Positions 38,530 to 49,016 of a stretch of 64,000 nucleotides of DNA are shown in pieces (position 1 is the stretch's first letter; each line of letters opens with the position of its first letter). The notes beneath the pieces were generated by a model. That model saw nothing but the letters and a program-made list of their open reading frames with translations. It searched no databases and was not told the origin of the DNA. Source of the stretch: Takakia lepidozioides (Eukaryota; Streptophyta; Takakiopsida; Takakiales; Takakiaceae); contig CM060734.1 in the NCBI GenBank assembly GCA_030704615.1, positions 49,122,042 to 49,186,041 on the forward strand, in the 5' to 3' direction. The position numbers and the translations under genes are program-made.

Positions 38530-40628
38530 GGGGAATGTCTCCGTGTGAGCCTGGCCGCGTGAGCACGTGAGCGCAGTCAGGCTCACGTCACGTCAGCAGT
38601 TGCCACCACGTTAGTTCACTGGTGTCACGGCACGTCAGCAGTCCTCACCAGCGTGGTTAACACCACGTTATTTCCAAAGGCATGCACCTATAATCGCGGA
38701 CAGAAAGTAAGTGTCTATTTCCGCATAATGATTTATCATTTCCAGTCTTTGCAGACTACATCTTTAACATCTTGCTGATCGATTGGATGAATATAACATA
38801 GATGAGTGCAAACAATGTGAAGGATTCATGAATGTAGGATGGATGAATGTAGAATGGATGAATGTAAGAGGAATGAGTGCAAACACTGCGATGGATTGAT
38901 GTAGTTTTTTCCCCTGAAAGCAATTTCGAACTTTGTTGGATTTCCTGTCTTTCAATATCATGTGGGGCCATGTCAACCCGTGAATGTGTGTTTTGTAATT
39001 AGTTATTCCGTTCGTACTTGGGACAAATGAACAGTCGCAACAAGTCAAAAAAAATTTATGAGGATGAAGAAAGAGTACATAGAAACTTTAAAGGTCAATC
39101 TGACTCGGACTCATCATAACATATCCCCCGCATCATTTGCATCCAAGTCCAAAAAATTCATAACTTCAGATTTGGGATGTCTACTCCCGCGTGCAGACAT
39201 TCTGGGATCAGGTGATGGAGCCTTGGACATGCAAAGTTTCATTTCTTCTGCATACATAGGAAGCAAAAACTGGGCAGGGGGCTGTCGAATACGGAAACGA
39301 TTTGAGATCCCAAGCGAAGATCCGACCACATATGGAAATCCGGACACATGTCGCGATCCGACCACATGTCGAGATAATTAGGGACACCGCTCAAGTGTTT
39401 TCCCTCCATGAGCACATATTTTGTGTACTTGCGAACTCGCAAACCCAATGCAATTCCCAACATGTCAATTCACAAAACATAATAATATGATGATTGGCGA
39501 CGATCATCACATTCCCTACAGAAAGTGACTGTTGATGGGAATTCTACTACCTCACAAGTACCACCCTGAAGAAGGTCTAAATGTGATGATCACTGCAGAT
39601 CATCACATTTTCTTGAAGATTTTAGTTTCAATCTGGAAAAGGTAGGACTGAAACACGAAAGCAAAACGATGCAATTCACATTTTTGGGGGAAATGAAGAA
39701 TTCTCTGTATCCGCACACAGCAGTTTGAGTGATGATCGGTACCGATCATCACTTCCTTCCAGCCCTAAGATCATGTTTTGATAGACAATGAACTTTGCAA
39801 AGGGGGAAAAATGCAAGACTCAAACACGAAAGCAAAACAATGTGAATCACATTTCTGGCCGAAATGAAAAATACTCTACAAAATCTTGAAGCACTATAAG
39901 TGATGATCAGCACCGATCATCACTTCTGTTTTTTTTTTTTTTTGTTTTTTGGGAAAAATTAAATAAAAATTAAAAAATAAGAAAAGAGCAGAAGTGATGA
40001 TCTGTTTTTATTTTATTTTATTTTAAATAATTTAAATCTTATTGTTCCAAAAAAAAAAAATTGCTCTGGTTTGGCATTTTGGTAGAGGTCGTCGATCATC
40101 ACTTTTGTTCTGTTTTGGCATTTGGCGTGTGCTCTGTGTGGCAAGTTCTTAGAACTCATGTATCATGGCACCTTTGGACATCAAGATGGTTTCTCATGAT
40201 ATTCCCGTGACAGCCTCTATGGCATTCACGTCGTGAGGTTATTTTGTCGTCCTTGTAATTGTAATAGTGAAATTTACAATTCTAATTGCACAATGTTGTG
40301 GAATGGATGTCACAGTTGTAGGCTTATTTCTCATTTCGGTTGTTTGATGGTAGTCTTCATTGTATTCAGCCAACGATTGCTTGGATTAATCCCATGATCA
40401 TAAGACCATCCTCGGATATAGGCGCCGCATGTTTATGCTAACGTGGCAGATGACGACGCAACGCCACGTTAGCATTTGTCGTCATGTCAGCCTGCTGACA
40501 TCACGCTCACGCCACGTCAGCGTTGATGCACGCTCACGTCACGTCAGCTGGCGTGAGCATACGCTCACGCCACATCACTCCTGCGTGAGCGTATGCTCAC
40601 GCGCAAGGCTCACGTCGTTGCGTCGTTG
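38530..40628. mobile_element. Non-autonomous 2.1-kb element with 9-bp target duplication (MULE-like)
   Basis: The nonamer TTTGGAATG is present at 38521-38529 and again at 40629-40637. The transposase reading THIWN | WNVDES becomes continuous if one copy and the intervening DNA are removed. Both ends carry related inverted subterminal sequence. The left end has TGTGAGCCTGGCCGCGTGAG; the reverse complement of the right end has CGTGAGCCTTGCGCGTGAG. Several TCACG and CACGTCAGC repeats lie inside each end (38545-38660, 40435-40615). No transposase frame exists inside. A 9-bp duplication fits the Mutator superfamily, but the outermost bases are not matching inverted repeats, so the class is tentative. 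Confidence 0.75.
39488..39924. repeat. Array of TGATGATC...GATCATCA palindromes
   Basis: Four palindromes lie inside the nested element: 39488-39509 (imperfect), 39580-39609 (12-base arms AATGTGATGATC around a 6-base centre), 39728-39753 (perfect, arms AGTGATGATCGGT) and 39899-39924 (near perfect). Half-sites follow near 39993-40004 and 40092-40103. Between the third and fourth, the flanks AACACGAAAGCAAAAC (39653 and 39825) show a diverged tandem duplication of about 170 bp. Confidence 0.85.
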
Positions 40629-41753
40629 TTTGGAATGTTGATGAGTCAAGGGTCATGGCTAGTCGCAATGCATAAAGAAAAGTGATTGCACTACGAAGCT
40701 CTCGTTCAGTATGTGGTGTCATACCTGAAAAACAAGAGTGGCTCATTGTAATGTGTTGTATGAATGCTACTGGTTTTGCTATTCCATCTTTCTACATTTT
40801 CAAATGACAGAGACATTCAGGACATCACCTGGGAGAATTGTGAACCTGGTGCAGCTCAAACATTCCAAGAGAGAGCATGGATGACCTCCAACTTGTTTGT
40901 AGAATGGTTTGGTGTATCCATTTCAAATCGTCACTTGCTGGTCCCAGATGGTCATGCATCCCACACTAGCAGTGAAGCCATTGACAGAGCCATTTCTTTG
41001 GGTCTAGATGTTGTAATGATGTCTTCTCATACCAGCCACACTGCAGCCCCTAGATGTTTCTTGTTTTGCTCCATTTAATAAGCTTTCAGAAAAAAAAAAA
41101 AACCACTACATGTTTAGGAGACCTACTGGAGATGTCTGCAAAACAGAATTAGTTACGCTTGTATCTAAATCACTGGCAATTGCACTCACTCTTTCAAACA
41201 TCGAGGCAGGGTTTAGGGAAATATGTATCTATCATTTGATGCACATGCGATGGACAAAGAGTTTGGTCCATCATCAGCATTTGTGGGCTGCACTATTCCA
41301 CCATACTATGACAATGGAGAGGATGAATGAGATGTTGTAGAAGGACATGAAGGTATGGACGAGGCTAACCGTGAAGAAAAAGACGTCGATGATGCGAGTT
41401 GGTACGATGACAAAGAACATCGTGATGAAACTCGAGGAACTGGTTTTTTGATGTTTTTGTCAGAAGCTGCCAACTGCGACCAACATGTCATGACCATAAG
41501 CCCACAAAGTGAACATGACAATCTCTCATGGGCTGATCCAGGTGATGTATATATGGTACACATGTTTGATTGTGAACTTGAGGACGAGTGTGATCATGGA
41601 CCTAATTTGACACCTACGATACCTGTAGTTCACCGACCTTCACTACTAGAGCTGTCAATGACAAGTTTTCCAATAGAATTCATAGTTTTTGTGGCACCTG
41701 TGACTGCCCAAAACATTTCGAGATTTCACGAGTTGCCGAGTGTGCGCGTAGAA

Positions 41754-41880
41754 GCGGTGGTTCAAAATCCTACGATTGCACCATCTGGGGTCGTAGAAGC
41801 AGAAATTCCAATGGTGGCTCAACATCCTGCGATAGTACCACCTGGGGTCGCAGAAGCAAAAACTCCAGCGGTGGCTCAAG
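41754..41880 (+). repeat. 57-bp coding minisatellite in the transposase tail
   Basis: Three imperfect copies encode AVVQNPTIAPSGVVEAE, MVAQHPAIVPPGVAEAK and a partial AVAQ. The repeats keep the reading frame. Confidence 0.75.
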
Positions 41881-41935
41881 AAAACCCTAGAAGACCCTAT
41901 TACTGTCAAGTTAACACTTTCAAGGTGTAATTGTA

Positions 41936-44297
41936 GAGGTAAATGACGATTTTTTGTTTTTTTTTTTTCACACATGGCTAGATTAGGCAATGTAGACCCT
42001 ATCACTACCCTAGGGTCTTACTGCTCCGCCGCTCCCATGTTATTGTTCTCGCTCTCATATATTCGTGTTCCCCTGTTACTGCTCCCCCGCTCCCTCCATT
42101 AGTGATGCTCCCTTGTGCCTACTCCTGCTCTCATGTGTTACTACTCCCCTGTGACTACTCCCCCAGACTTAGAAGTGAACAGAATTTTGAGAACAGGGGA
42201 GCGGTGGAGCCATACCAAAGGAGCCAATACAAAGGAGTGGGGAGCAATAACAGGGGAGCGGAGAAGCGGGGAATAGGGGATCAACACAGTGGGAGCAAGG
42301 GGCATGGAACATGAAGCATGGGATCCAAGGAGGGGCGCGAAGCACTAGGGAAGTGTTGGACTGGGAAGAGGTGGGGATTTGACCGAGGGCCGACAAAGGG
42401 CCTATCTGGCTAGCTCCGGTGCTAGTACCACCGAGGCTCGCATGTGCTCATCCAACTCCCATCCTATCCTATGTCTAGTGCAAACCACCATGCACAAAAC
42501 TCATGGGACACTGCTAAAGAGAAGAGGAGATCATACCACATAAGAAGGTAGTAGGATTTAAACTCACCTGGTGGCACTTGGTGCTCTAGCTACTCTCTAT
42601 TTTGGACATATTTTGGACCTTAAAAAAATGTCATTTCCAAGATTTGGTGTATTTATTTACTTATTTATTCCAAAGAGAAGACTACGCAAGAGTGTCAAAA
42701 ATCAAGCCGCTCTTGTGCCTTCCCCAAGTATCACCTCCTTCCTACACTGAAAACTAATTCCATGATGTGTCTTCTCCAGATGTAATATCTCTGTTACTGA
42801 ACAACTTATGAAAAATTTATGTTTGAATTTTCAAGCTTATTATGGAAGTTGTAGGGTCCACTTTTCACACCATGTTTAACCTCAAATATATATATACAAG
42901 GTTGGGTCGAGTTTTTAATGTATACATGTATTTTAAATTCTGCGTATTATGATGCTTTGACTACACAGTTGGATGACCAGCTCGGTTATTTAGGGAGTCT
43001 TATAGAGTTGAGTATGTTATAGTGGCATGAGTCGCCGCCCCATAACATTTAGACTCAACTCTATTAAATAACCTCATAGAAAAGGTATCTTGGTACAATG
43101 GATGCTATTTACACGTATATATTTTTTAGAGATACCGATTTTCAAAATATTGGACTGCTATAGTCAGTCATCCATAATGGGATGACCGGTTAGAGCCGTC
43201 ATCCAAGTGTGTAGTCAAAACGTCATAAATACGTATGATTCAAAATGGACGTATATGCCAAAAATCCATTATGACCCAACCTTGTATACACACATTTTAG
43301 GTTAGATATTAATGACGTTACATGTTGCATCATCCATGTCCAATGGTGGTTTGTTAATTTATTTCATCCAACTTAAAAGCCATCATCCTTAAGCATTAAT
43401 CAACATGTTTAATGTGTCAAGGACCTGCTTAACATGTCCGAGACCTATTAAACGAAGCCCAAGCCTACAATGACCCGCTACTAACCTCCACTATAATACA
43501 CTAATACACAGACTAATATGAGAGTCTCTCATGTTAATTCTAGAATGTTATTGGAGCCATATGCGATAGGCTAGCCGCTTATTTATCTGTCACCAAGTTT
43601 GTATTATTAATTACAAATAGATGGATGGATATTTTGGGAGAATATTGTGGCCCAGTGGTCAATATACAAGAATCTAGTATTATATGTAGTTTTGTCAATT
43701 TTCGGTTAACTACCCTAAGTCAATATTATCATGAAAAACACAGTTTTATATTGTGAAATACCTCTCTAAGTTCTATGAAATTTTCTTGTAACGTATTTTC
43801 TTTTTTCTTTTTTGGGGGATGGGAAAAGGGGTGGAAGCTTTCAACTTGTTTTTTGAATTGGGAATCAATATTCAATTAGACGGTAAAATTTGCTTAGGTT
43901 AACATCCTTCTTGCATCCAAATTCTTTGTATTTTGGATACATCAATTTGGAGAATGATTGTATAAAAGAATCGAATTACCATATTTAAAACATTTTGAGC
44001 AAGCCCAACTTTTCTATGACATCAGTTGATTATAAATAATATAATTCTAGCAATCTTATGCTCTAAGATCAGTAGTATTTCTTCTTAAATTTGTGTGAAA
44101 AATGAAGAGAGCATGTAGGATCTCACACTGTCTTTTACCGTGTCTTGAAATCATTGAGGGTTGGGAGAGGATGTCATGTACTTGCATCAACCGCGTCATC
44201 CAAGAGCTATTTCAATTCGAGATTTCATACACACTACCATGTAATATAGGTCCTTGGCAAAGTTTGTAATCAGGGGACAACCTTCCAAAGAGGATAT
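41936..44297. other. AT-rich intergenic DNA with a foldback element
   Basis: Outside the foldback element at 42.9-43.3 kb no gene is visible. 42.0-42.35 kb is a low-complexity stretch of CTCCC and GGGGAGC words. Near 42.55-42.59 kb (minus) there is a weak tRNA-like A/B-box pair that is not strong enough to call. Confidence 0.5.
42897..43284. mobile_element. 388-bp foldback MITE with TA target duplication
   Basis: The ends are CAAGGTTGGGTC at 42897 and its exact complement GACCCAACCTTG ending at 43284. Each is flanked by TA (42895-42896 and 43285-43286). The arms continue inward for about 110 bp: TTTGACTACACA, then GTTGGATGAC on the left pair with GTCATCCAA, then GTGTGTAGTCAAAA on the right. 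The centre is a second inverted pair (TAGAGTTGAGT near 43003 against ACTCAACTCTA near 43060). The whole element can therefore fold into one long hairpin. TA duplication and small size fit a Tc1/mariner-type (Stowaway-like) MITE. Confidence 0.85.
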
Positions 44298-46433
44298 ATG
44301 TCTTATTATTTGAATTTGAATTTATTTGTAGTCCTTTTGGGGTTCTTGCCCCTGCCATGTCAAACCGATCCAATAAATTTAGTGAAAAATGGTGATTTTG
44401 AGGATATGCCATTTACTTTGGATGTATCGGATCCACTCAAGGATATTGGAACATTCTGGAGGTTCACAACGTCTATTCCAAACTGGAAAGTGATTTCAAG
44501 CTATGTCCAAGTAATTTTTTCCTTATAATTTTTGTCAAGATGAAGTTTTTGAGGGAAACTTACTAACACTGATGTACCAGCAACTTCAGTTTTTTTTCTT
44601 TTGTTAGACTAATTTTGATTGCGCATGCTGAATTTTTCAGTGTTTTTTCTATTGTTAGACTAAGATGGCATTAAAAAAAAATCCATAATTTTGATCGCGC
44701 ATGATGAATTTGTCAATTAGGCCAACCTTGAAAATTTCTCACCCCGAGTTGTTATGTATTGGTTTAATTGTTTGCAGGTTTTTTCATCCCAGGCATTCCA
44801 ACCCGCAGTTGCAAACTCGTCTTTTTGTGTGCATTTGAATGGAAAAACTGGCCCAGGGAAAATGGAGAGTGTCACTCTTGTCGCCCCTCGTCACAAAGCA
44901 CTTTACAATTTCTCAATGCGCATTACGGGAAATCCCGATGGTGGTCCTCTCTATAAACAAGTTCAAATATCAATTTCTGAGAAATACTGGCTCGTTTTCT
45001 ACCAAGTAAAGCACAAATTTTTTTTGGCTCAAGGTGATCCGTACATGACCCGAATCCCTTTGATGTGGATACCACAACAATGGGACTTTGTTGGGTCCGG
45101 AAAGGACACCAAATTGACATTCCAGAGCATCACTGACGGCAACTTGGGAATGCTTATTGATAATATTCAGGTATGATTATTAAGGAAATTAATATCATGC
45201 AACATTTGATTCGCCACAATTAGTATCTTTATGGACGGAGCTCTAAAAACAACAACTTCAAAATCAATGTGAATATTATGGAAAAAACATAGTCTATAGA
45301 TGGTTAATATAAAAAGAATTTATCCTAGAAACCATGACTGAGAAACTCAAAGCTCCGATTACAAATCATCACAACAAAGTTCAAAAGAAAAAGAAAAAAA
45401 GAAAACATCATGCATCAAGAATGATTTAATGAAATACATATTATTAACTCGGACCTTTAATAAACATTTTTTTTTATTAAGGTGGTTAAAGGTCTCCACG
45501 GTCCAACGAAAGGCAGTAGTCCCTAGGGATGAGACACCATAATTTACGCTTACTTTGGGAGGCGTCATCCTTTTATTTTAAGGTGGTCCTTAACAATTTG
45601 CTCGACAACGGGAGCTTTGAGAATGTAGACAAGAGTTACTTGTACGCAACAAACATATTATCCGCCCCCTCATTGGCAATCCAAGGATGGCTTGTAGAAT
45701 CAGGAAATATCAAATTTCTCCGCGGCGCGAGATTCATATCGTCCGACAACAGCCCTAGTGTTATTGATCTCAATGGAAACACCTCAGGCACCATATCCAT
45801 AATTGTTCCAACAAAAATGGACGCATGGTATTCTATACTTTTCGACATCGCAACCAACCCAGAAGCTGGCAATGGCACTGCTGACATATCTGCAAGTTTG
45901 ATCCTCAATATCACTAGTCAAGCAAGTGGAAAACAACAGGCAATCAACACATACAAGGTGAGTATTGAATACACCATACACTCATTTAGAACAGATACCC
46001 CCCTATAGTTGTGATAGTTGTGATACTAAGCAGAATTGTTTGAATGTTTGTAGATTAATGAAACATATTTATATATTAACGAAATACATACCTATATAAC
46101 TATAGTTATATTTATTATGCTTTGATAAAATAAAAAGATCTTTGTTTCCAGGTGGGCAGGAAAAAAGGGTATGATGCCAATACAGTGTTCTGGAACACAT
46201 TTGAGCTAAGTTTTCGGGCTGTGAGGAGCAATGCGGTAAGGATACAATTTATAAGTGTATCAAAAGGAGTTTTCGGTCCGATTTTGGACAATGTTCAGGT
46301 CTTCCAGCACAAAACTTCATTGTCGTCGTCAACTTCGTCCCTGACAAAGCTCCATTTTCAAATTACACTAACAAAAATTCTCCAATGCCTTGTGACGACA
46401 ATATTGACACTCACAGTCTGTTCTATGCCTTGA
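44298..46433 (+). CDS. DUF642 cell-wall protein (two galactose-binding-like repeats), 420 aa
   Basis: Exons are 44298-44510, 44778-45170, 45583-45957 and 46152-46433, all GT-AG and all phase 0. A signal peptide (LFVVLLGFLPLPC, residues about 9-21) precedes the first repeat, which starts NLVKNGDFEDMP and ends GMLIDNIQV. The second repeat starts NNLLDNGSFENV and ends GPILDNVQVF. NG(D/S)FE at the start and DN(I/V)QV at the end are the marks of the two DUF642 domains (the BIIDXI family), which are secreted and bind wall polysaccharide or pectin methylesterase. After the second repeat there is a Ser/Thr-rich linker and a hydrophobic tail (CLVTTILTLTVCSMP) that could serve as a GPI-anchor signal. 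The gene lies alone in AT-rich, transposon-rich DNA. Confidence 0.88.
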
Positions 46434-48024
46434 CCATCCCAAAATTAATTAAATTATTTAAGTTGATTATTTATTCATTAAATCTGAGAGGCCAGCCATT
46501 GTTGTTTGCTGCTAATCTCAGCAAGAAGACACAATTGTCCTTGTACTCTGCAAACTGTCCAGCTGAGTTTGTGAAGCCTTTGGACTAGGGAAGAGAGAAA
46601 GAGAGTGAGAGTGCTGTCCACATATATGCAAAGCACCCACAACCAAACCGGCTGATGGGGCTCCGCACTGTAAAAGAGAGAAAGGGAACCATGGTAATGA
46701 ATAAAATGAGCAAGATGTAGAGGAAGCAATCCATTCAGCCTGCTCCAGGGATCTCAAGCAGACCAAGATTGGATGCACCTGAAAACTTGTCAAGGCTAGC
46801 TTACCTACAAACACAAGCAGGAGAAAATGCGGTGTTCCACCTGAATAAGATGGTGTATGTGGTTGTGTGTTTTAGGTACTTACTGGTTGCAAGGATTCAG
46901 ATCCCCTGCCATAGCCTAGGGTTGTCACACCCACCCACTGTGGGCCCCGCCCCAACGTTGAACTAATGACAGATCCTTCATCTCTGCACTAAGCTAAGAT
47001 GATGCAGATTTGACAGAAAAGGGAGAGAAATGGGAGGGAAGTGGAATGTAGGACGAAACTGACTCATCTTTATTGTCGGATCGTAAGTGGTTGGTTGGGT
47101 GATCCGGACTTCAAGCTGTCACCTGAGTCATGTGATTCCATCTAAGTAGGTGAAGTCATCTACCGTGTTCTTGGCTACAAGGGTACCTACTTTACATGCT
47201 TTGGGTTCATTATGGGGAAAACAGCTAGTCAAACTTTCCACGAACATCCATCGCATGGTCCACTCTGTTGCTATCGAGTGATGCTCCGGTTATCCTACAG
47301 AATGTTACTACTGAACTTCAACATACATAGTTATGTTAAACAGCTATGTTGTTATGAGGAAGAATGGCATAGGCCAGTCCATTCATGTGTGGCTTAAAGC
47401 CCATATTTGGGGTGTCCACACCACACTCCAGGCAAGATTCGTGATTATGAAAGCAAAAGACTGCCCTGCTTAAGCTCCATGAACACAAAGCACGAGTGGA
47501 GTGACGAAACATGGGTGGCCACAACACATCATGACCACATAAAAGAGGTAAGACAAAGAGGAAAAGAATACCTCGATGACTGCAGCAAGCTGAAACTCTT
47601 TGTCACATTAATGAGAGGCTTTTGTGACTTGAAGCACATGTTTGAGCACAATATGTTGATTCGGCTCAAGCTATCTTGGCGGCAGTTGTGCCCTGGTGGA
47701 TGTGAGCAAGGATGCAATATTGGCCCTCGTTTGCCTCATCCTGCAGCACAAGGCTTTCAGCACAAGTGAATGCCTCAATTTTGGACAAACCACCTGTTTA
47801 AGCAACTAGTAATTCATTCTCGCTACCTAACATATTTGCAAGGCATGTTGGATGCCACCAGCTATATGCAGAGCTGAAGTCTATGCTCTTTGCGATTAAA
47901 CCACACTACAAAAGAACACTGACCTGGTCTCTCTCACTCTCCCCTGATGATTCCGCACAGGAGCTGCCAGAGAGCTGGTGGGCTCCCCCCATTCTCCTCC
48001 TCACAAACCTGGCCTACTTAGCTA
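46434..48024. other. Intergenic, no gene recognised
   Basis: Frames at 46.5-46.8 kb (minus) and 47.4-47.8 kb (plus) show no family motif. A GA-rich word cluster lies at about 46590-46612. Confidence 0.4.
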
Positions 48025-48250
48025 ACAAAAAAAGGGCGAGGTTTTTTCGTGAGGGGTGTGTCAGCCGAGAGAGGGGAGGTGGCCAGCCTCTCCCGAGGGC
48101 TCGTAGTCACCGGGATGCGGGTCCTTCACAGGGGGGACTTTCCGCGGGGGGAATCCTCGCATGCTTCTTTGCAGGCTCACGCACAGCGCCGGATTCGACC
48201 CAGCACTCCTGTTGGAACGCGCAGTGTTCTAACCAGAGAGTCAGGTCTGC
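48025..48250 (-). mobile_element. tRNA-derived SINE candidate
   Basis: On minus, an A-box-like TGACTCTCTGG (48243-48233) followed by TTAGAAC is placed upstream of a perfect B-box GGGTCGAATCC (48201-48191), with tRNA-like spacing. A GC-rich body of about 160 bp follows, ending at an A-run and then a T-run (CTTTTTTTGTTAGC near 48025). The absence of a clean cloverleaf argues against a functional tRNA. Confidence 0.45.
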
Positions 48251-48350
48251 ATGGACCTAATAAAATGTAACATCAAATTACTTACAGATGAAAAATGAAT
48301 ACATGGAAGTCTGAGAGGTTTTTTAACTCATTCAGTCCTTCGCTTCGTAC

Positions 48351-49016
48351 TTATCTGCCGCCTGAGCCAGCAAGCAACTGACTGGGAGGTAATAGGCCAC
48401 TCTCAAGCTCATACCACCCCAATGCTGGACCTATAAACCTGAACACAATCCAGCCCCCAATGATCCCATATATAGAGGCATAAGCAAGCTTATTCAGCCA
48501 AAAAAGGATTCCTTTCTCTCCTATATAAAGTGCCCACATTTTCTCAGGTAGAGCCATTGTTTCCCAGTCCTTAGGTTTTTCTTTCCGTATTGGTGCAGAT
48601 TTAACGTTGGTGGTTTCGCTAGCCCCTCCCCGGCGAGCCCGCCTGCCAACCCCAAGGCGGGCTTCTAGTTCGTCTATACTGGCATCTGACTGCTGTAATT
48701 CTGTTTCTGCTTCCCCCTGATTCTTATCCACAGCGCAAAGAACACAGCCTCCATGCTCGTACTTCCATAATACTTGGTTGTAACCCTTACAGCTCCTTTG
48801 GGCATGTCTTCTTGGCAAAGAGAGTGAACTGAGTGTGGAGTTCCTCAAATCCTCGCTGCCTCTTGCATTCTTCCAAACAGTGACAAGACCAGATGTTAGA
48901 TTGAAGAACTCTTGTTGCAACAAGACATAAGAGGGCCTCCAAGTTGGAAGCACCCAGGAAAGGAGATTTTGGGTCTCCCCTTGACTAGAATGAGATCGCG
49001 CCATCAAGCGATTCAT
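48351..49016 (-). CDS. Conserved plastid-type membrane protein of unknown function, 221 aa
   Basis: One exon runs from 49016 to the TAA at 48351. The N-terminal half is basic and Ser-rich. The middle has an acidic coiled part (ASIDELEARLGVGRRARRGG), then PKDWETMALPEKMWALYIGE. Near residues 168-199 a membrane segment follows (LAYASIYGIIGGWIVFRFIG), then a short Pro/Leu tail. The WxxM/LxEKxxALYxGEKGxLFWLNKxAYAS block looks strongly conserved and I recall similar green-lineage plastid proteins, but I cannot give a name or reaction. The start is uncertain: a transit-peptide-like exon on the same strand (50049 downward) may belong to this gene. Confidence 0.65.
   Translation of the reverse strand: MNRLMARSHSSQGETQNLLSWVLPTWRPSYVLLQQEFFNLTSGLVTVWKNARGSEDLRNSTLSSLSLPRRHAQRSCKGYNQVLWKYEHGGCVLCAVDKNQGEAETELQQSDASIDELEARLGVGRRARRGGASETTNVKSAPIRKEKPKDWETMALPEKMWALYIGEKGILFWLNKLAYASIYGIIGGWIVFRFIGPALGWYELESGLLPPSQLLAGSGGR

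Larger units (their letters stand above)
37990..41935 (+). pseudogene. Decayed pogo-like (CENP-B/DDE_1) DNA transposase, split by an insertion
   Basis: Conceptual reading in two or three frames shows the family order. A psq-type DNA-binding part lies near 38.08-38.20 kb (SWTTEQMEVVICEVKRGW, VASRKYGIPRGS). A second HTH part with EEENALAEWC lies near 38.26 kb. Then comes VDKFYGLLGSLMDVNKYAP/THIWN at 38.46-38.53 kb. After the nested insertion the frame resumes with WNVDES at 40.63 kb, then MNATGFAIPSFYIFK, ENCEPGAAQ, AWMTSNLFVEWF, HLLVPDGHASH and SHTSHTAAP (40.76-41.05 kb). SLAIALTLSNIEAGFRE follows at 41.17-41.22 kb. The DDE first Asp (VDES) and second Asp (VPDGHASH) remain. Stops, frameshifts and an A-run make it non-functional. 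A 191-codon open tail at 41358-41930 follows. Confidence 0.8.

Noticed and set aside
42541-42600. tRNA gene or SINE on minus
   Set aside because: The B-box-like GAGTTTAAATCC is degenerate and the spacing to the A-box-like word is too short.
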